A DNA stretch of 64,000 bases from Bacteroidota bacterium (GTDB lineage: Bacteria; Bacteroidota; Bacteroidia; 2-12-FULL-35-15), in contig CANIQT010000008.1 of NCBI GenBank assembly GCA_947469885.1, positions 1 through 64,000 on the forward strand, written 5' to 3'. The position numbers were made by a program, and so were the translations under genes. Shown piece by piece: positions 1-8,635 of the stretch. Every line of letters begins with the position of its first letter. Position 1 is the first letter of the stretch. Below the pieces are notes generated by a model, which saw only the letters and a list, made by a program, of their open reading frames with translations, searched no databases and had not been told where the DNA came from.

Positions 1-39
1 AAGTTTTAATAACTATTAGTATTAAAATTAAAAATGATT

Positions 40-1497
40 TCACTGCTTTATAATTTTTCCATTCATCCTTACCTGTGGTGAGCTTGTCGAACCATCATCT
101 GCCACTATACTCATGAAATAAATACCTGCCATAGCATCTAATTTTATTGGTGTTTGGCTCGTGTTTTTTATTTCTTCTTTATAAACTAATCTCCCGACCA
201 CATCTCTTATTTCAATTTTTACATCCTTAAATTCTTTATTTAAGTTTAAATAAAACTCCCCGTTATTAGGATTAGGCACAACTTGAAACTTGGAACTTGA
301 AACTTCCAACTCATTTCCCCCCACATTCAACCCATAACCCCAGCAGGCTATTAAATGAGCTTCCATTGTATCATTCACATAAGTAAAAAAACCTCCCACA
401 TATAAGTTACCATCTTTAGAAAACAAGGCTCTTACAGTGCGGTTTGTACCACCTCCTACTTCCTGCCAGTTGGTACCTGTCCATTGAGCAAGGTGCTTTG
501 CCGGCACACCAAGCCCTGTTTGAGTAAACCCACCACCTGCATACAGTTTATTATTTACACTATCTACTGTTAGTGTATAAACAGTATCATTAAGCCCTTC
601 TCCTACCGCACTCCATTGTGTTCCGTTCCATTTGGCAATATGGTTCAGTGGTGTAAGGTTATCTCTTGTTGCTGTAAATTCCCCCCCAGCATACAACTCA
701 CCATTATATACAGTAAGGGCATATACAGCATTGTTAAACCCTACTCCTAAAGCACTCCAATTAGTATCATCGTATGCTGCTATGCCGCTATAGGTGCCAT
801 AAGGGCTACCATCTATGGCAGTAAAATACCCTCCGGCAATTAATTTATTTTGGTAAATGGTAAAATCCATTACAAAATCATCACTGTTTGGTGGAAAATC
901 TCCTGACATTTGCCCACAGGCAGAAAACATGGTATCATTCCATCTTGATATTGCTTCTGTTGCATGGCTGCCTGTTGCATCCCATGAACCGGAAAACGCA
1001 CCGCCTGCATACAAATTATTATGATAAACTTGAAGTACAGAGCAGCCATTATTAAAACCAGAAAATGCAACAGACGGAGCCAAAGGAAACCAATCATTCC
1101 CTGTCCACCGTGCAATATTGCCAACAATATGTATTGGGTCATCAACGTAAACTCCGCCAGCTCCTGTCATTGCACCAGCAGCATAAAAATTATTTTTATA
1201 CATTACAAGTCCATTCCCCCCATTGCCTGTGCTATCAATGCTTGCCCCGCCCCCCCACCATACTCCAATACCCATAGGATTCCAATTGGTTCCACCCCAT
1301 TGAGCAACACCATTGAGCACAGTATTATTCTCTTTTTTAAAATTACCGCCTATTGTAATTTTATTATTATAAAATGTTATACCATTAACCACTTTATTTC
1401 CATTCAGAGTTCCAACGGAGTCTAACAAACCTAATGAGTACCATTGTTGGCAAAAAGCATTTATGGGAAGCAAGAAAACAAGAATAATTTTTTTCAT
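40..1497 (-). CDS. Secreted propeller-like protein with T9SS sorting domain
   Basis: This 485-residue protein starts with a Sec signal peptide (cleavage near residue 16, after AFC). Residues about 20-390 are repeats of roughly 60 residues built around N-x-L-Y-A-G-G-x-F and W-x-G-T-x-W, which reads as a beta-propeller-like surface domain of unknown ligand. From about residue 405 comes a T9SS type A sorting domain: VVPNPNNGEFYLNLN, a VGRLVYKEE strand, MAGIYFMSI, and a KIIKQ end. Such proteins are exported by Sec, crossed over the outer membrane by the Por machinery, and anchored or released. Near the end, the stretch GSTSSPQVR is encoded by a REP-like sequence (76-94) that also occurs between genes. 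Function beyond surface display is not recognisable. Confidence 0.85.
   Translation of the reverse strand: MKKIILVFLLPINAFCQQWYSLGLLDSVGTLNGNKVVNGITFYNNKITIGGNFKKENNTVLNGVAQWGGTNWNPMGIGVWWGGGASIDSTGNGGNGLVMYKNNFYAAGAMTGAGGVYVDDPIHIVGNIARWTGNDWFPLAPSVAFSGFNNGCSVLQVYHNNLYAGGAFSGSWDATGSHATEAISRWNDTMFSACGQMSGDFPPNSDDFVMDFTIYQNKLIAGGYFTAIDGSPYGTYSGIAAYDDTNWSALGVGFNNAVYALTVYNGELYAGGEFTATRDNLTPLNHIAKWNGTQWSAVGEGLNDTVYTLTVDSVNNKLYAGGGFTQTGLGVPAKHLAQWTGTNWQEVGGGTNRTVRALFSKDGNLYVGGFFTYVNDTMEAHLIACWGYGLNVGGNELEVSSSKFQVVPNPNNGEFYLNLNKEFKDVKIEIRDVVGRLVYKEEIKNTSQTPIKLDAMAGIYFMSIVADDGSTSSPQVRMNGKIIKQ
76..94 (-). repeat. REP-like palindromic word inside a T9SS coding region
   Basis: The bases TGGTTCGACAAGCTCACCA (minus strand) have short self-complementary ends (TGGT/ACCA) around a TTCGACARGCTCA core. 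The same core occurs between genes near 29751 and 34575. Here it is in frame and encodes GSTSSP within the sorting domain. Confidence 0.6.
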
Positions 1498-1516
1498 TTT
1501 TATATTATATTTATAA

Positions 1517-1555
1517 CAAGAACACCCTTTTTCAATAAGAAAAAGGGTGTTCTTG
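1517..1555 (-). terminator. Hairpin after the 1561-5133 gene
   Basis: A perfect 16-bp inverted repeat (CAAGAACACCCTTTTT and its complement) with a 7-nt loop fills the gap between two minus-strand genes. It lies just past the stop at 1561 and probably ends that transcript. Confidence 0.75.
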
Positions 1556-1560
1556 TTTGA

Positions 1561-4500
1561 TTATTTATTTACTATAAATTTACCGGATGCTATTGTTGTT
1601 GTATTTACTATTAAGGTGTAATAATATAAACCTCCTGAAAACTTATTCATATTAAATGATTCAATCCCTTGTGTCATTTCAATAGGTATGCTTTTTATGA
1701 GTTTACCAATATTGTCGTAAATATTAATACTTGCCATATTACAATTGTCAGGCAATTTATATCTCAAGTTTATTAAGTTAGATGTAGGGTTAGGAAAACA
1801 TTCTATTAGTTTTGTTTTTTCTTTTTCATCATTCCGTTGTATTACTATTAAATTTTTATCCTGCTGGTCGTATATTTCTTCAATAGGCTCGTTATACGCC
1901 ATTCCAAACACATGCTGCAAAATATTTATTGCCTGATAATACCCCTCCCTTGTGCTATCACTCATTACATCCATTATCTGTCGCCTCAATACGGTATCTA
2001 TTATCAACGCATACAGATTTTGCCCATTTTGCTTCAACTCTTTGTACACCTCAATTATTTTGTTGTAATTTTGCTTTTCGTAGTACGCATTATAAAAATC
2101 AATAATCGAATCCGTTGCAGCATAATCGCCTTTGTCCGCATAATAAAAAGCCAATAAATCATCTTTGCTTACCCCAGATTCAGTATGCGAAAACACAGTA
2201 ACATCTTTTATAATAGTATCATTAGGTACTGAAAGTGTGTCGTAACTGTTCAGTTCCGAGCGTAATACTTCATCCTGCAATATGTTTCGCCCGAATTTTA
2301 ATCCTTCATATACTTCTTCTGCAATTGCTCTCGCTGATATTCCGGTCTGTGCACTATCTATCAATGCCCTTGTACTGCCCGACATGGTGATGGTATTCAA
2401 CGAATCTATTATTCTTCCTGTTACAGGGCTATTGGTTATTAAAATATCCGCAATATCATTATCAGATAAATTATCCGTGTCTTTGATTACCGCATTCAAT
2501 ACATCATCCGACAGATAGGGTGATTTGAGCAATAAGGTATCTTTTAATGAGGATGCGGTTATGGTAGTATCACTGAAATAACCCAACAATGCACCTGCAC
2601 TTCCTTTATAAATTACTCCTGCCACCGAATCTATTTTAGGTTTCATGGTCTCTAATTGCCCTTTCAGGTTAGTTGTTGATTCGGTTACTCCCGTTATCGG
2701 CAAATGGCTCAAACAGGAATTTGCAGTTTGTGTGGTAAGCGTAATAATGGGATTCGGAGTAAATTTTACTGGTGTGCGATTATTACCTCCATCAAAATAA
2801 TACTTTATGTTTGAAACACTCCCTGGTATAGTTCCATACGAATAATAATCATTATAATTGGTATTGGTTCCCAAACTAAATTGATTCCCAGCCGAATAAT
2901 TAGTATAAACAGGCAATAAAATAGTACCTGTATTAAGAGTTTGTTGCTGATAATAATTTATCCCACCAGAAGTTGCTCCACTTGGAGTTATTGCCATATC
3001 TGCATCCTGTATTAAACTACCTTGTGAAGAAGCCCCACGAAATGTATTGCATATTAATTTTAATCCGTCAGGGTTTGAAACACCAAATCCTGTATTATTT
3101 GTAACATAATTTTGTCCCTGTGCCTGTATTCCCCTGTATAAATTATAAAAAGTATTGTGAAAAATCTGGTTAGAAGCCCCGGCAACAGCAGGTATAGAAG
3201 ATAAATTAGAATTATTGATAATAAGCCCAAGAGAGCGGTAAGCATCAGAATTGTTAGTCGTGCTGCGGTTAATGGTATTGTCAAAAGGAATAGATGACCA
3301 CGAATAGCTTGTAGCACCACCACCCGTTAGTCTAACTGTCGCACCATCGCATACAGTTAAATAATTTGCACTCGCAGTAACGGGTAATGGTGTTGCATTT
3401 ATAACAATAGAGGTTGTACTGCAAAATGTACCATCAGTGGCAATTAATATATATGCAGTTGTAACAGCAGGAGTTACAATTCGCTGATAGGAGGTCGAGC
3501 CATCATCCCATAAATAACTAAGGTTTCCCGCACTGCTGGCAGTGAGAGTTACATATTGACCGATGCAAATATTGTTAATATCCGATGTAATTGAAGGTGG
3601 AGCCAAGGTAGTAATATTTGTAGAAAAAGGGTCAGAACTTATTCCATTTGCAATCACAGTTATACTATATTCATCAGCGGGCAAATTGGGGGGCAATGTA
3701 AATTGAGTAGATACAGGAATATTCCATTGCTGAACCCCGGTATTATTCCAATCATGGGTTCTGGCATAATACACATTTGAATTATTTATGGAAGTAAGTT
3801 TCACAATCGGATAGTTGGTTGACATTTGCCAATCGTCACCAAAAGCCGAACCTTGCGAAATACCATTAAACAAAAAACCGGAAATTGAATAAGTACCACA
3901 TCCAGTTAATGAAGTAATTGTTGGTTTCCAGGCATTGTCTGGTATTCCAGCAGGTGTATATACATAATATTTGTCTGCATTACCTACACCTGTAAAGTTT
4001 TCAGAGTACAGTATTTTTCCATCTGGCAAATTCAAAAAATGTGAAAATTGACACCAATGGTCTAACGAAGTACCACCCCCAGGAGCAGTAGTCGAATAAA
4101 AAGCGTTGGTTAGGTAATCATATTCATAAAACTGTGTTGGTGGATATAACCCCCCCCAATTTTGAGCATCTGGCACAGGAGAAGCAGCTAATAATATCCT
4201 GCCATTGGGCATCATGGCAGCAGGAGCGTCCATCGCTCCCATGCTATCAGGTATGTCAGGTCCTATAGTCCATGAACCTTGTGTTGTTGTTCCTGTTGGA
4301 GTATAAATAGCTGTATGTCCCGAAGCTCCCAAAAATAATGCCTTTCCGTTAGGTAACATAATTGCTGCTCCCTGTTCCACCGAATTTCCATATAAATTTA
4401 CAGGTGTTGAGGCATCTGCAATCCATGTATTTGTTGCAGGAATATATCGTTCAGTAACAACATCCCACCAGTCCAGCATTAAGATACTGTGGTCAGGTAA

Positions 4501-5133
4501 TATTACCCACGAAGCTTCTTCAGGTTTCCCTAAATGTGTTGAATCTGTTGTCGCAAAAGTATTGGTTTGAGGGTTAAAAATGACACAATTACTTGAATTG
4601 TATAATCGGCCTAACGCTTGCAGTACTTTACCATCTGGTAGTAGAATACAATTTTCTTCCCAAAACGCCATCGTATCGCCTTGAGTAGCCATCATAGTCA
4701 TAGTCCATGTGTCACTTTGCGGTTCATAAATTTCACTTGTGTATTGTCCAGGTCCTATTTCACTGCCGGCAACATATACTCTCCCATCTTGAAGTACCTG
4801 ACTTGCAAATGGATAACGGGAATCATGCATGGACGTCAATGTTGACCATGTACCATTTTCATAGTTTCCATTAATATCTGGTGTAAGTTAATCCCAAAGT
4901 TTTCCCCTTGGCAATCCAGGGGCTGATGAAACTACAATTACTGAACCATCAGTAAGTAATAGAGCAGTTCCGCAATTAACATGTGGCGCATCAGTTGCAA
5001 CTTGTGTCCACGTCCCTACCTGCCCCTCAATAAATGAAGCAAATAATATCAGTAATAAAGTAACAATTGTTTTTTTGATTTGAAACCAATTGTTTTTCTT
5101 AGTTAATCTTAGAGGTGTGTTTTGTGTTTTCAT
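1561..5133 (-). pseudogene. Galactose-oxidase-like kelch/T9SS protein interrupted by in-frame TAA
   Basis: An ATG at 5133 opens a signal-anchor-like N-terminus and the first kelch blade, then TAA occurs at 4888-4890. The same frame stays open for over 1100 further codons, and the residues after the stop (LTPDINGNY...) continue the blade. This is a single nonsense codon, not a frameshift. Downstream come kelch repeats (GRILLAASP, DGKILYSEN), a galactose-oxidase-type E-set domain (LPADEYSITVIANG), an Ig/PKD-like segment, then an abrupt switch at SYSWSSIPFDNT to a beta-helix-like family (GLIINNSN, YRGIQAQGQN), a helical domain and a T9SS domain (FPNPTSNLINLRY, end KFIVNK). Either a decaying gene or a sequencing error. 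Restart at an internal TTG would lack a signal peptide. Confidence 0.75.
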
Positions 5134-5532
5134 GTTTTTTGTTTTTTGGGTTAGTATTAAATTAATAATTAGATAGAAATGAAGAAAATGTTTTTACAAA
5201 ATAAGGTGGTGAGTTATGTTTGTTGTTTGCTGTTTGCATATCAATGACTGCAACAAATAATAATTGAAAGAGGAGAATATTAAGGAGTACTATTATCATG
5301 TCACAATATTAATAATATATTTTGATACGCAAGGTTGTTTTAGTAAAATAAAATCACTGCTTTTTACTTTTATTTTTTGTTTTACTAACATTCATCGGTT
5401 AATAAATCATGTTCTCGGTCATGAAAAACCAAAAATAAAATCTCAGATATTTGTAATACCATAATTTTTTTGTTGATGTCATACATCATATAAATTCAAA
5501 AAAAGGATGGAGAATTGGTGGAGATGTTTTGA
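5134..5532. other. AT-rich gap without a convincing gene
   Basis: This holds the 5' region of the minus-strand kelch gene. I see no RNA gene or repeat. A 66-codon plus-strand reading frame (5264-5464) has no recognisable content and is probably chance. Confidence 0.5.
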
Positions 5533-5571
5533 AGTGGAAAAGAAATTACTAATCAAACACAATTAGTTTTT

Positions 5572-6036
5572 TTGCAAAATTTCGACAAAATATTTTATAA
5601 TTCAGAAATTCTGTTGGTGGATTATTGGGAGGTTAGCGGTCGTTCAGGAACGGCACAGCGAAAAGAACTTATTTCTCATTTAAATAATAAAAATACTACA
5701 AAAGTCAAATCCTGGACTGATTCGGATTTTGCCGAAACAAAGATGAAAGGGAAATTGACTGCCCTCCAAAAAAAATTAAAAAAAGATTGTGAACATATTG
5801 TAAATGATGGTACCCGAAAAGGGCATAGCACATTGGCTATTAATGTAAAAATTTTGTACAGCAGGGGATTTTACCGTAAAGAAATTGCAAGTAAACTGGG
5901 AAAATCGGAAAGAGAAATAAAAGATGTTATCAGTAAATATATTCCCGATTACAATGAAAACAATACCAAAAATATTATCCGAAACATCAACACTATAAAG
6001 GAAAACAACACTACCCAATTAAGGTTATTTGACTGA
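5572..6036 (+). CDS. Unrecognised small protein with HTH-like C-terminus, possibly 5'-truncated
   Basis: 154 residues from a TTG codon. The frame is open back to a stop at 5530-5532 but has no ATG, so the true N-terminus may be lost. An ATG in another frame at 5507 (MENWWRCFEVEKK) looks like it could be the original start before a frameshift. The protein is basic and helical. Residues about 85-125 (YSRGFYRKEIASKLGKSERE) read like a helix-turn-helix with GFYRKEIASKLG as a resolvase/sigma-type turn, so DNA binding is plausible. No signal peptide. It precedes a 55-codon gene and a 21-nt array. I do not recognise the family. Confidence 0.5.
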   Translation: MQNFDKIFYNSEILLVDYWEVSGRSGTAQRKELISHLNNKNTTKVKSWTDSDFAETKMKGKLTALQKKLKKDCEHIVNDGTRKGHSTLAINVKILYSRGFYRKEIASKLGKSEREIKDVISKYIPDYNENNTKNIIRNINTIKENNTTQLRLFD

Positions 6037-6063
6037 AAATTTTTCGTTTTTTTTCTCCCTCCC

Positions 6064-6079
6064 AAAATATGCATATTTT
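6064..6079. promoter_or_regulatory. Perfect 16-bp palindrome
   Basis: AAAATATGCATATTTT is exactly self-complementary. It sits 28 bp past the stop at 6036 and about 230 bp before the ATG at 6311. It could bind a dimeric regulator. No function can be assigned. Confidence 0.35.
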
Positions 6080-6310
6080 ATTTTCCCCGATATCCCTTTC
6101 TGGTATTGACTTTCAAAGCTTTCTAGCCTTTTTTTTAGGGAGTAAATAATTTATGCCTTTCAACCAAAACCACTGTAAAACTTACCACCACGTCTCCATT
6201 TAACAATTATTATCCCGGACTTTTTATTCCTTTTTTATTTGAAATGGCTGAAAAATTGTTTATATAATTGCACCAGATTTCAAGACAAAATAATTTAAAC
6301 ACAAAACAAA

Positions 6311-6478
6311 ATGGAAGAAAAAGTAAAAGAAATTTTGAAACAAAATGGTTATCAGGTATCGGACAAAGCTACCTTAACGGACATCATTAAATTTATTAAT
6401 CAATGGCAAAGTATTATTGCAAAGCTTGAAGAAGCAAAAATTTTTATTCCAACCAAAAGAAAAACGTTGGATTTATAA
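6311..6478 (+). CDS. Small hypothetical protein (55 aa)
   Basis: An ATG at 6311 gives a 55-residue amphipathic helical protein (MEEKVKEILKQNGYQV ... KRKTLDL), ending with TAA at 6478. Its codon use resembles the neighbours and the product looks protein-like: alternating charged and hydrophobic residues, no low complexity, no signal peptide. It lies between the HTH-like gene and the 21-nt array. I do not recognise the family. Confidence 0.5.
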   Translation: MEEKVKEILKQNGYQVSDKATLTDIIKFINQWQSIIAKLEEAKIFIPTKRKTLDL

Positions 6479-6585
6479 TTTTTAAAAAAAATTTGAGAAG
6501 CAGTGATTAAGAATGTAAACATAAAAAATAAACAACTACGAACAATGGTTCATTGTTTAACGATTCCGTTTACATATCTAACCAC

Positions 6586-6900
6586 AACGATTACGAATCA
6601 CATCACAACGTTTACGAATCATTTTACAACGTTTACGAATCGTGTTACAACGTTTACGAATCATATTACAACGTTTACGAATCATATTACAACGTTTACG
6701 AATCATATTACAACGTTTACGAATCACATTACAACGTTTACGAATCATTTTACAACGTTTACGAATCGTGTTACAACGTTTACGAATCAAATTACAACGT
6801 TTACGAATCGTGTTACAACGTTTACGAATCATGTTACAACGTTTACGAATCGTGTTACAACGTTTACGAATCGTATTACAACGTTTACGAATCACATTAC
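6586..6900 (+). repeat. 21-nt tandem array, 15 units
   Basis: Fifteen consecutive 21-nt units with consensus AACGTTTACGAATCnnnTTAC. Apart from the first unit, variation is confined almost entirely to the three n positions (ATA, ATT, GTG, ACA, AAA, ATG, GTA). Because the period is a multiple of three, several frames stay open: ITTFTNH or NVYESYY heptads on plus and an IRKRCNT heptad on minus. A GTG-initiated frame at 6503-7144 runs through it and 80 codons beyond, but I see no convincing start or domain, so I treat the array as non-coding with low certainty. It precedes the gene at 7365. Confidence 0.9.
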
Positions 6901-7364
6901 ATTAAGGAAAAAAGGCGGAATAACACATTCCCTGCATGATGCTTTATATCCTGCGAGTAGTGTGTTGATAAATGATTTAATGGAAATGAAAGAAAAATTA
7001 TCAACAGAGTGGAGCACTAAAAGGGTAACATTTTGGGCTCCATACTTTGTTCAACTATGCGAAGGTGCAACCAGATTACGGGATTCTGTTTGCATACTTT
7101 TTAAAAGAAACCTTTTCAAAACCCGTGCAGATATGGTCCGGTAAAGCAGGAAAAGAAATTAGTCATTGGTCATTAGGCAGTAGTCATTGGTCAGGACCCC
7201 GTGAGAATTAAGAATTAGGAATTACGAATTGATTCGTTATTCGATAGGGCAAAAGTCCAGTGGACTTTTGAGCCAGACAATTTCAACAGGCGTTATTCGT
7301 TGAAAAATAATTAAAAAATAATAAACTAAAACCTTTCGGAGTAGAGGCGAACCGAATAAAGAGT
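6901..7364. other. Gap between the 21-nt array and the helical/FN3 gene
   Basis: Contains the open tail of the array frame to 7144, then dispersed filler words: AGTCATTGGTCATTAGGCAGTAG (about 7161) and GAATTAAGAATTAGG followed by ATTCGTTATTCG (about 7205-7245), and an inverted pair around AAAAGTCCAGTGGACTTTT (about 7252). No gene is supported. Confidence 0.5.
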
Positions 7365-7997
7365 ATGAGTACAGTAATAGTTAAAATAATAACAGTTATA
7401 CTAAGATTAGGACGACTGTCGGTAGCAAACGTAGTAAGAACAGTGGAATCGGTCATTGAAAAAATGTCAACGAACACACACTTTACTACACCAAATCCGC
7501 CATTAGCAACCATCACTACACAAAAAGATGAGTTGAGAGACGCAGCCGCAGCTGCACTAAATGGCAGCACTGCACAAAAAGCATTGGTGAAAGTAAAACT
7601 TCGCACATTGCTTCTATCCATGGATACGCTTAGAGCGTACGTACAAACCGTTGCAAATTCTAACGCAGAAACTGCGGAGGAGGTTGCATTGAGCTCAGGT
7701 ATGGGAGTTAAACGTATGACTCCTCGCAAGAAACGGGTATTTACAGCTGTAAATACCGACCTGCCCGGTCAGGTGAAAGTATTTACCGGAAGAGTAAATG
7801 GGGCAACCACTTATGAATTTGAATTTACCGCTACTCCCGGTGATGATAATTCGTGGGAATCGGCAGGTGTCAACACAAGTGCTACACGTATCGTCAGCTA
7901 TTTGACAAGCGCAACAGAATATTCGTTTCGCTGGTGTTCCATTTCAAAAGATGGTAGAAGTGCATGGAGCAATGTTATCACTTTAGTGGTAATGTAA
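7365..7997 (+). CDS. Cytoplasmic helical-plus-fibronectin type III-like protein
   Basis: 210 residues with no signal peptide and no sorting domain. Residues 1-120 are alpha-helical (Ala-rich, with MSTNTHFTTPNPPLATI followed by two helices and ending LSSGMGVKR). Residues about 130-210 form an FN3-like sandwich: GQVKVFTGRVNGATTYEFEF ... SWESAGV ... ATEYSFRWCSISKDGRSAWS. The N-terminal pattern (MT/S-N-x-x-F-x-x-P-x-P, ending SSG/SAGF) recurs in the next gene, so the two are paralogues. It lies downstream of the 21-nt array, as two similar architectures in this window lie downstream of other arrays. The role is unknown; an intracellular protein with a typically extracellular fold is unusual. Confidence 0.75.
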   Translation: MSTVIVKIITVILRLGRLSVANVVRTVESVIEKMSTNTHFTTPNPPLATITTQKDELRDAAAAALNGSTAQKALVKVKLRTLLLSMDTLRAYVQTVANSNAETAEEVALSSGMGVKRMTPRKKRVFTAVNTDLPGQVKVFTGRVNGATTYEFEFTATPGDDNSWESAGVNTSATRIVSYLTSATEYSFRWCSISKDGRSAWSNVITLVVM

Positions 7998-8100
7998 AGA
8001 AAGATGTTGGATGTTGGTTGTCGGATATTAGATGTCCGATGACCGATGTCCGGCATTTTTTACTCAATACTCAATACTCACTACTTAATACTAAAAAACA

Positions 8101-8517
8101 ATGAAAACCCTGTTAACAATAGCAACACAGTTAATTAATAAATTTAAAATGAAAAAGAAATCAGAAATAAAAAAGAAAACACCAACCAAACCAAAATTTA
8201 AAGAAGGTTTTGAAAAACTCACCGACAAGGCACTGATGGCTGTTGCCCGAAAAGTGGCGGTATGTATGACAAACAGTGATAATTTCAGACATCTGGAACC
8301 GGAACGAAACAATATGGAACTGCATTTACATTGTTTTGAATATGCTTATAATCAAAAAAAATATGAAAATACGCTGGTGAACAAAAAACTGGCAAACACC
8401 TACCGATATTACCTTTTATGCCATTTATATAGTATTCATTTTTTTGTAAAACTAAAAGCAGACTCCTGTGCCGATGGTGAAGGAATAATGAAAAGTGCGG
8501 GGTTTAAGGGGGAATAA
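8101..8517 (+). CDS. Stand-alone helical paralogue of the 7365 protein
   Basis: 138 residues, very basic in the first 45 (MKKKSEIKKKTPTKPKFKEG), then a helical domain with CMTNSDNFRHLEPE, a long helix pair and the ending MKSAGFKGE. This matches position for position the MSTNTHFTTPNP ... LSSGMGVKR pattern of the preceding protein but lacks the FN3-like half. Here the prolines after the F are replaced by HLEPE. No signal peptide. It is 103 bp downstream of its paralogue on the same strand, suggesting duplication with loss of the C-terminal domain. The function is unknown. Confidence 0.65.
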   Translation: MKTLLTIATQLINKFKMKKKSEIKKKTPTKPKFKEGFEKLTDKALMAVARKVAVCMTNSDNFRHLEPERNNMELHLHCFEYAYNQKKYENTLVNKKLANTYRYYLLCHLYSIHFFVKLKADSCADGEGIMKSAGFKGE

Positions 8518-8527
8518 TTTTAGATAA

Positions 8528-8559
8528 CCTCCCACTTTGCAAAGGAGCAAAGCGGGAGG
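8528..8559. repeat. Hairpin of the CCTCC...GGAGG family
   Basis: CCTCCCACTTTGC pairs with GCAAAGCGGGAGG around AAAGGA, with one bulge. A related hairpin follows at 8598 and similar ones lie near 29865 and 29970. It looks like a dispersed palindrome. Confidence 0.6.
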
Positions 8560-8597
8560 CATTGGGTGTGGAGGTTTAGTTATTCCACCAAACATTA

Positions 8598-8635
8598 CCT
8601 CCAAATTCGGAAAGGACCGAATTCGGAGGGTTTTT
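8598..8635 (+). terminator. Hairpin plus T-run after the 8101 gene
   Basis: CCTCCAAATTCGG and CCGAATTCGGAGG flank AAAGGA, and a T5 run follows on the plus strand. The T-run touches the stop codon of the convergent M16 gene. Confidence 0.65.

Noticed and set aside
5264..5464. 66-residue protein
   Set aside because: AT-rich chance frame with no family-like pattern and poor start context.
6503..7144. 213-residue heptad-repeat protein
   Set aside because: Starts with GTG without clear context. The 21-nt repeat leaves several frames open on both strands, and no domain is visible. Kept as a possibility only in the repeat entry.
7283..7729. 148-residue minus-strand protein
   Set aside because: Lies fully opposite the better supported 7365 gene and its composition is that of an antisense frame.
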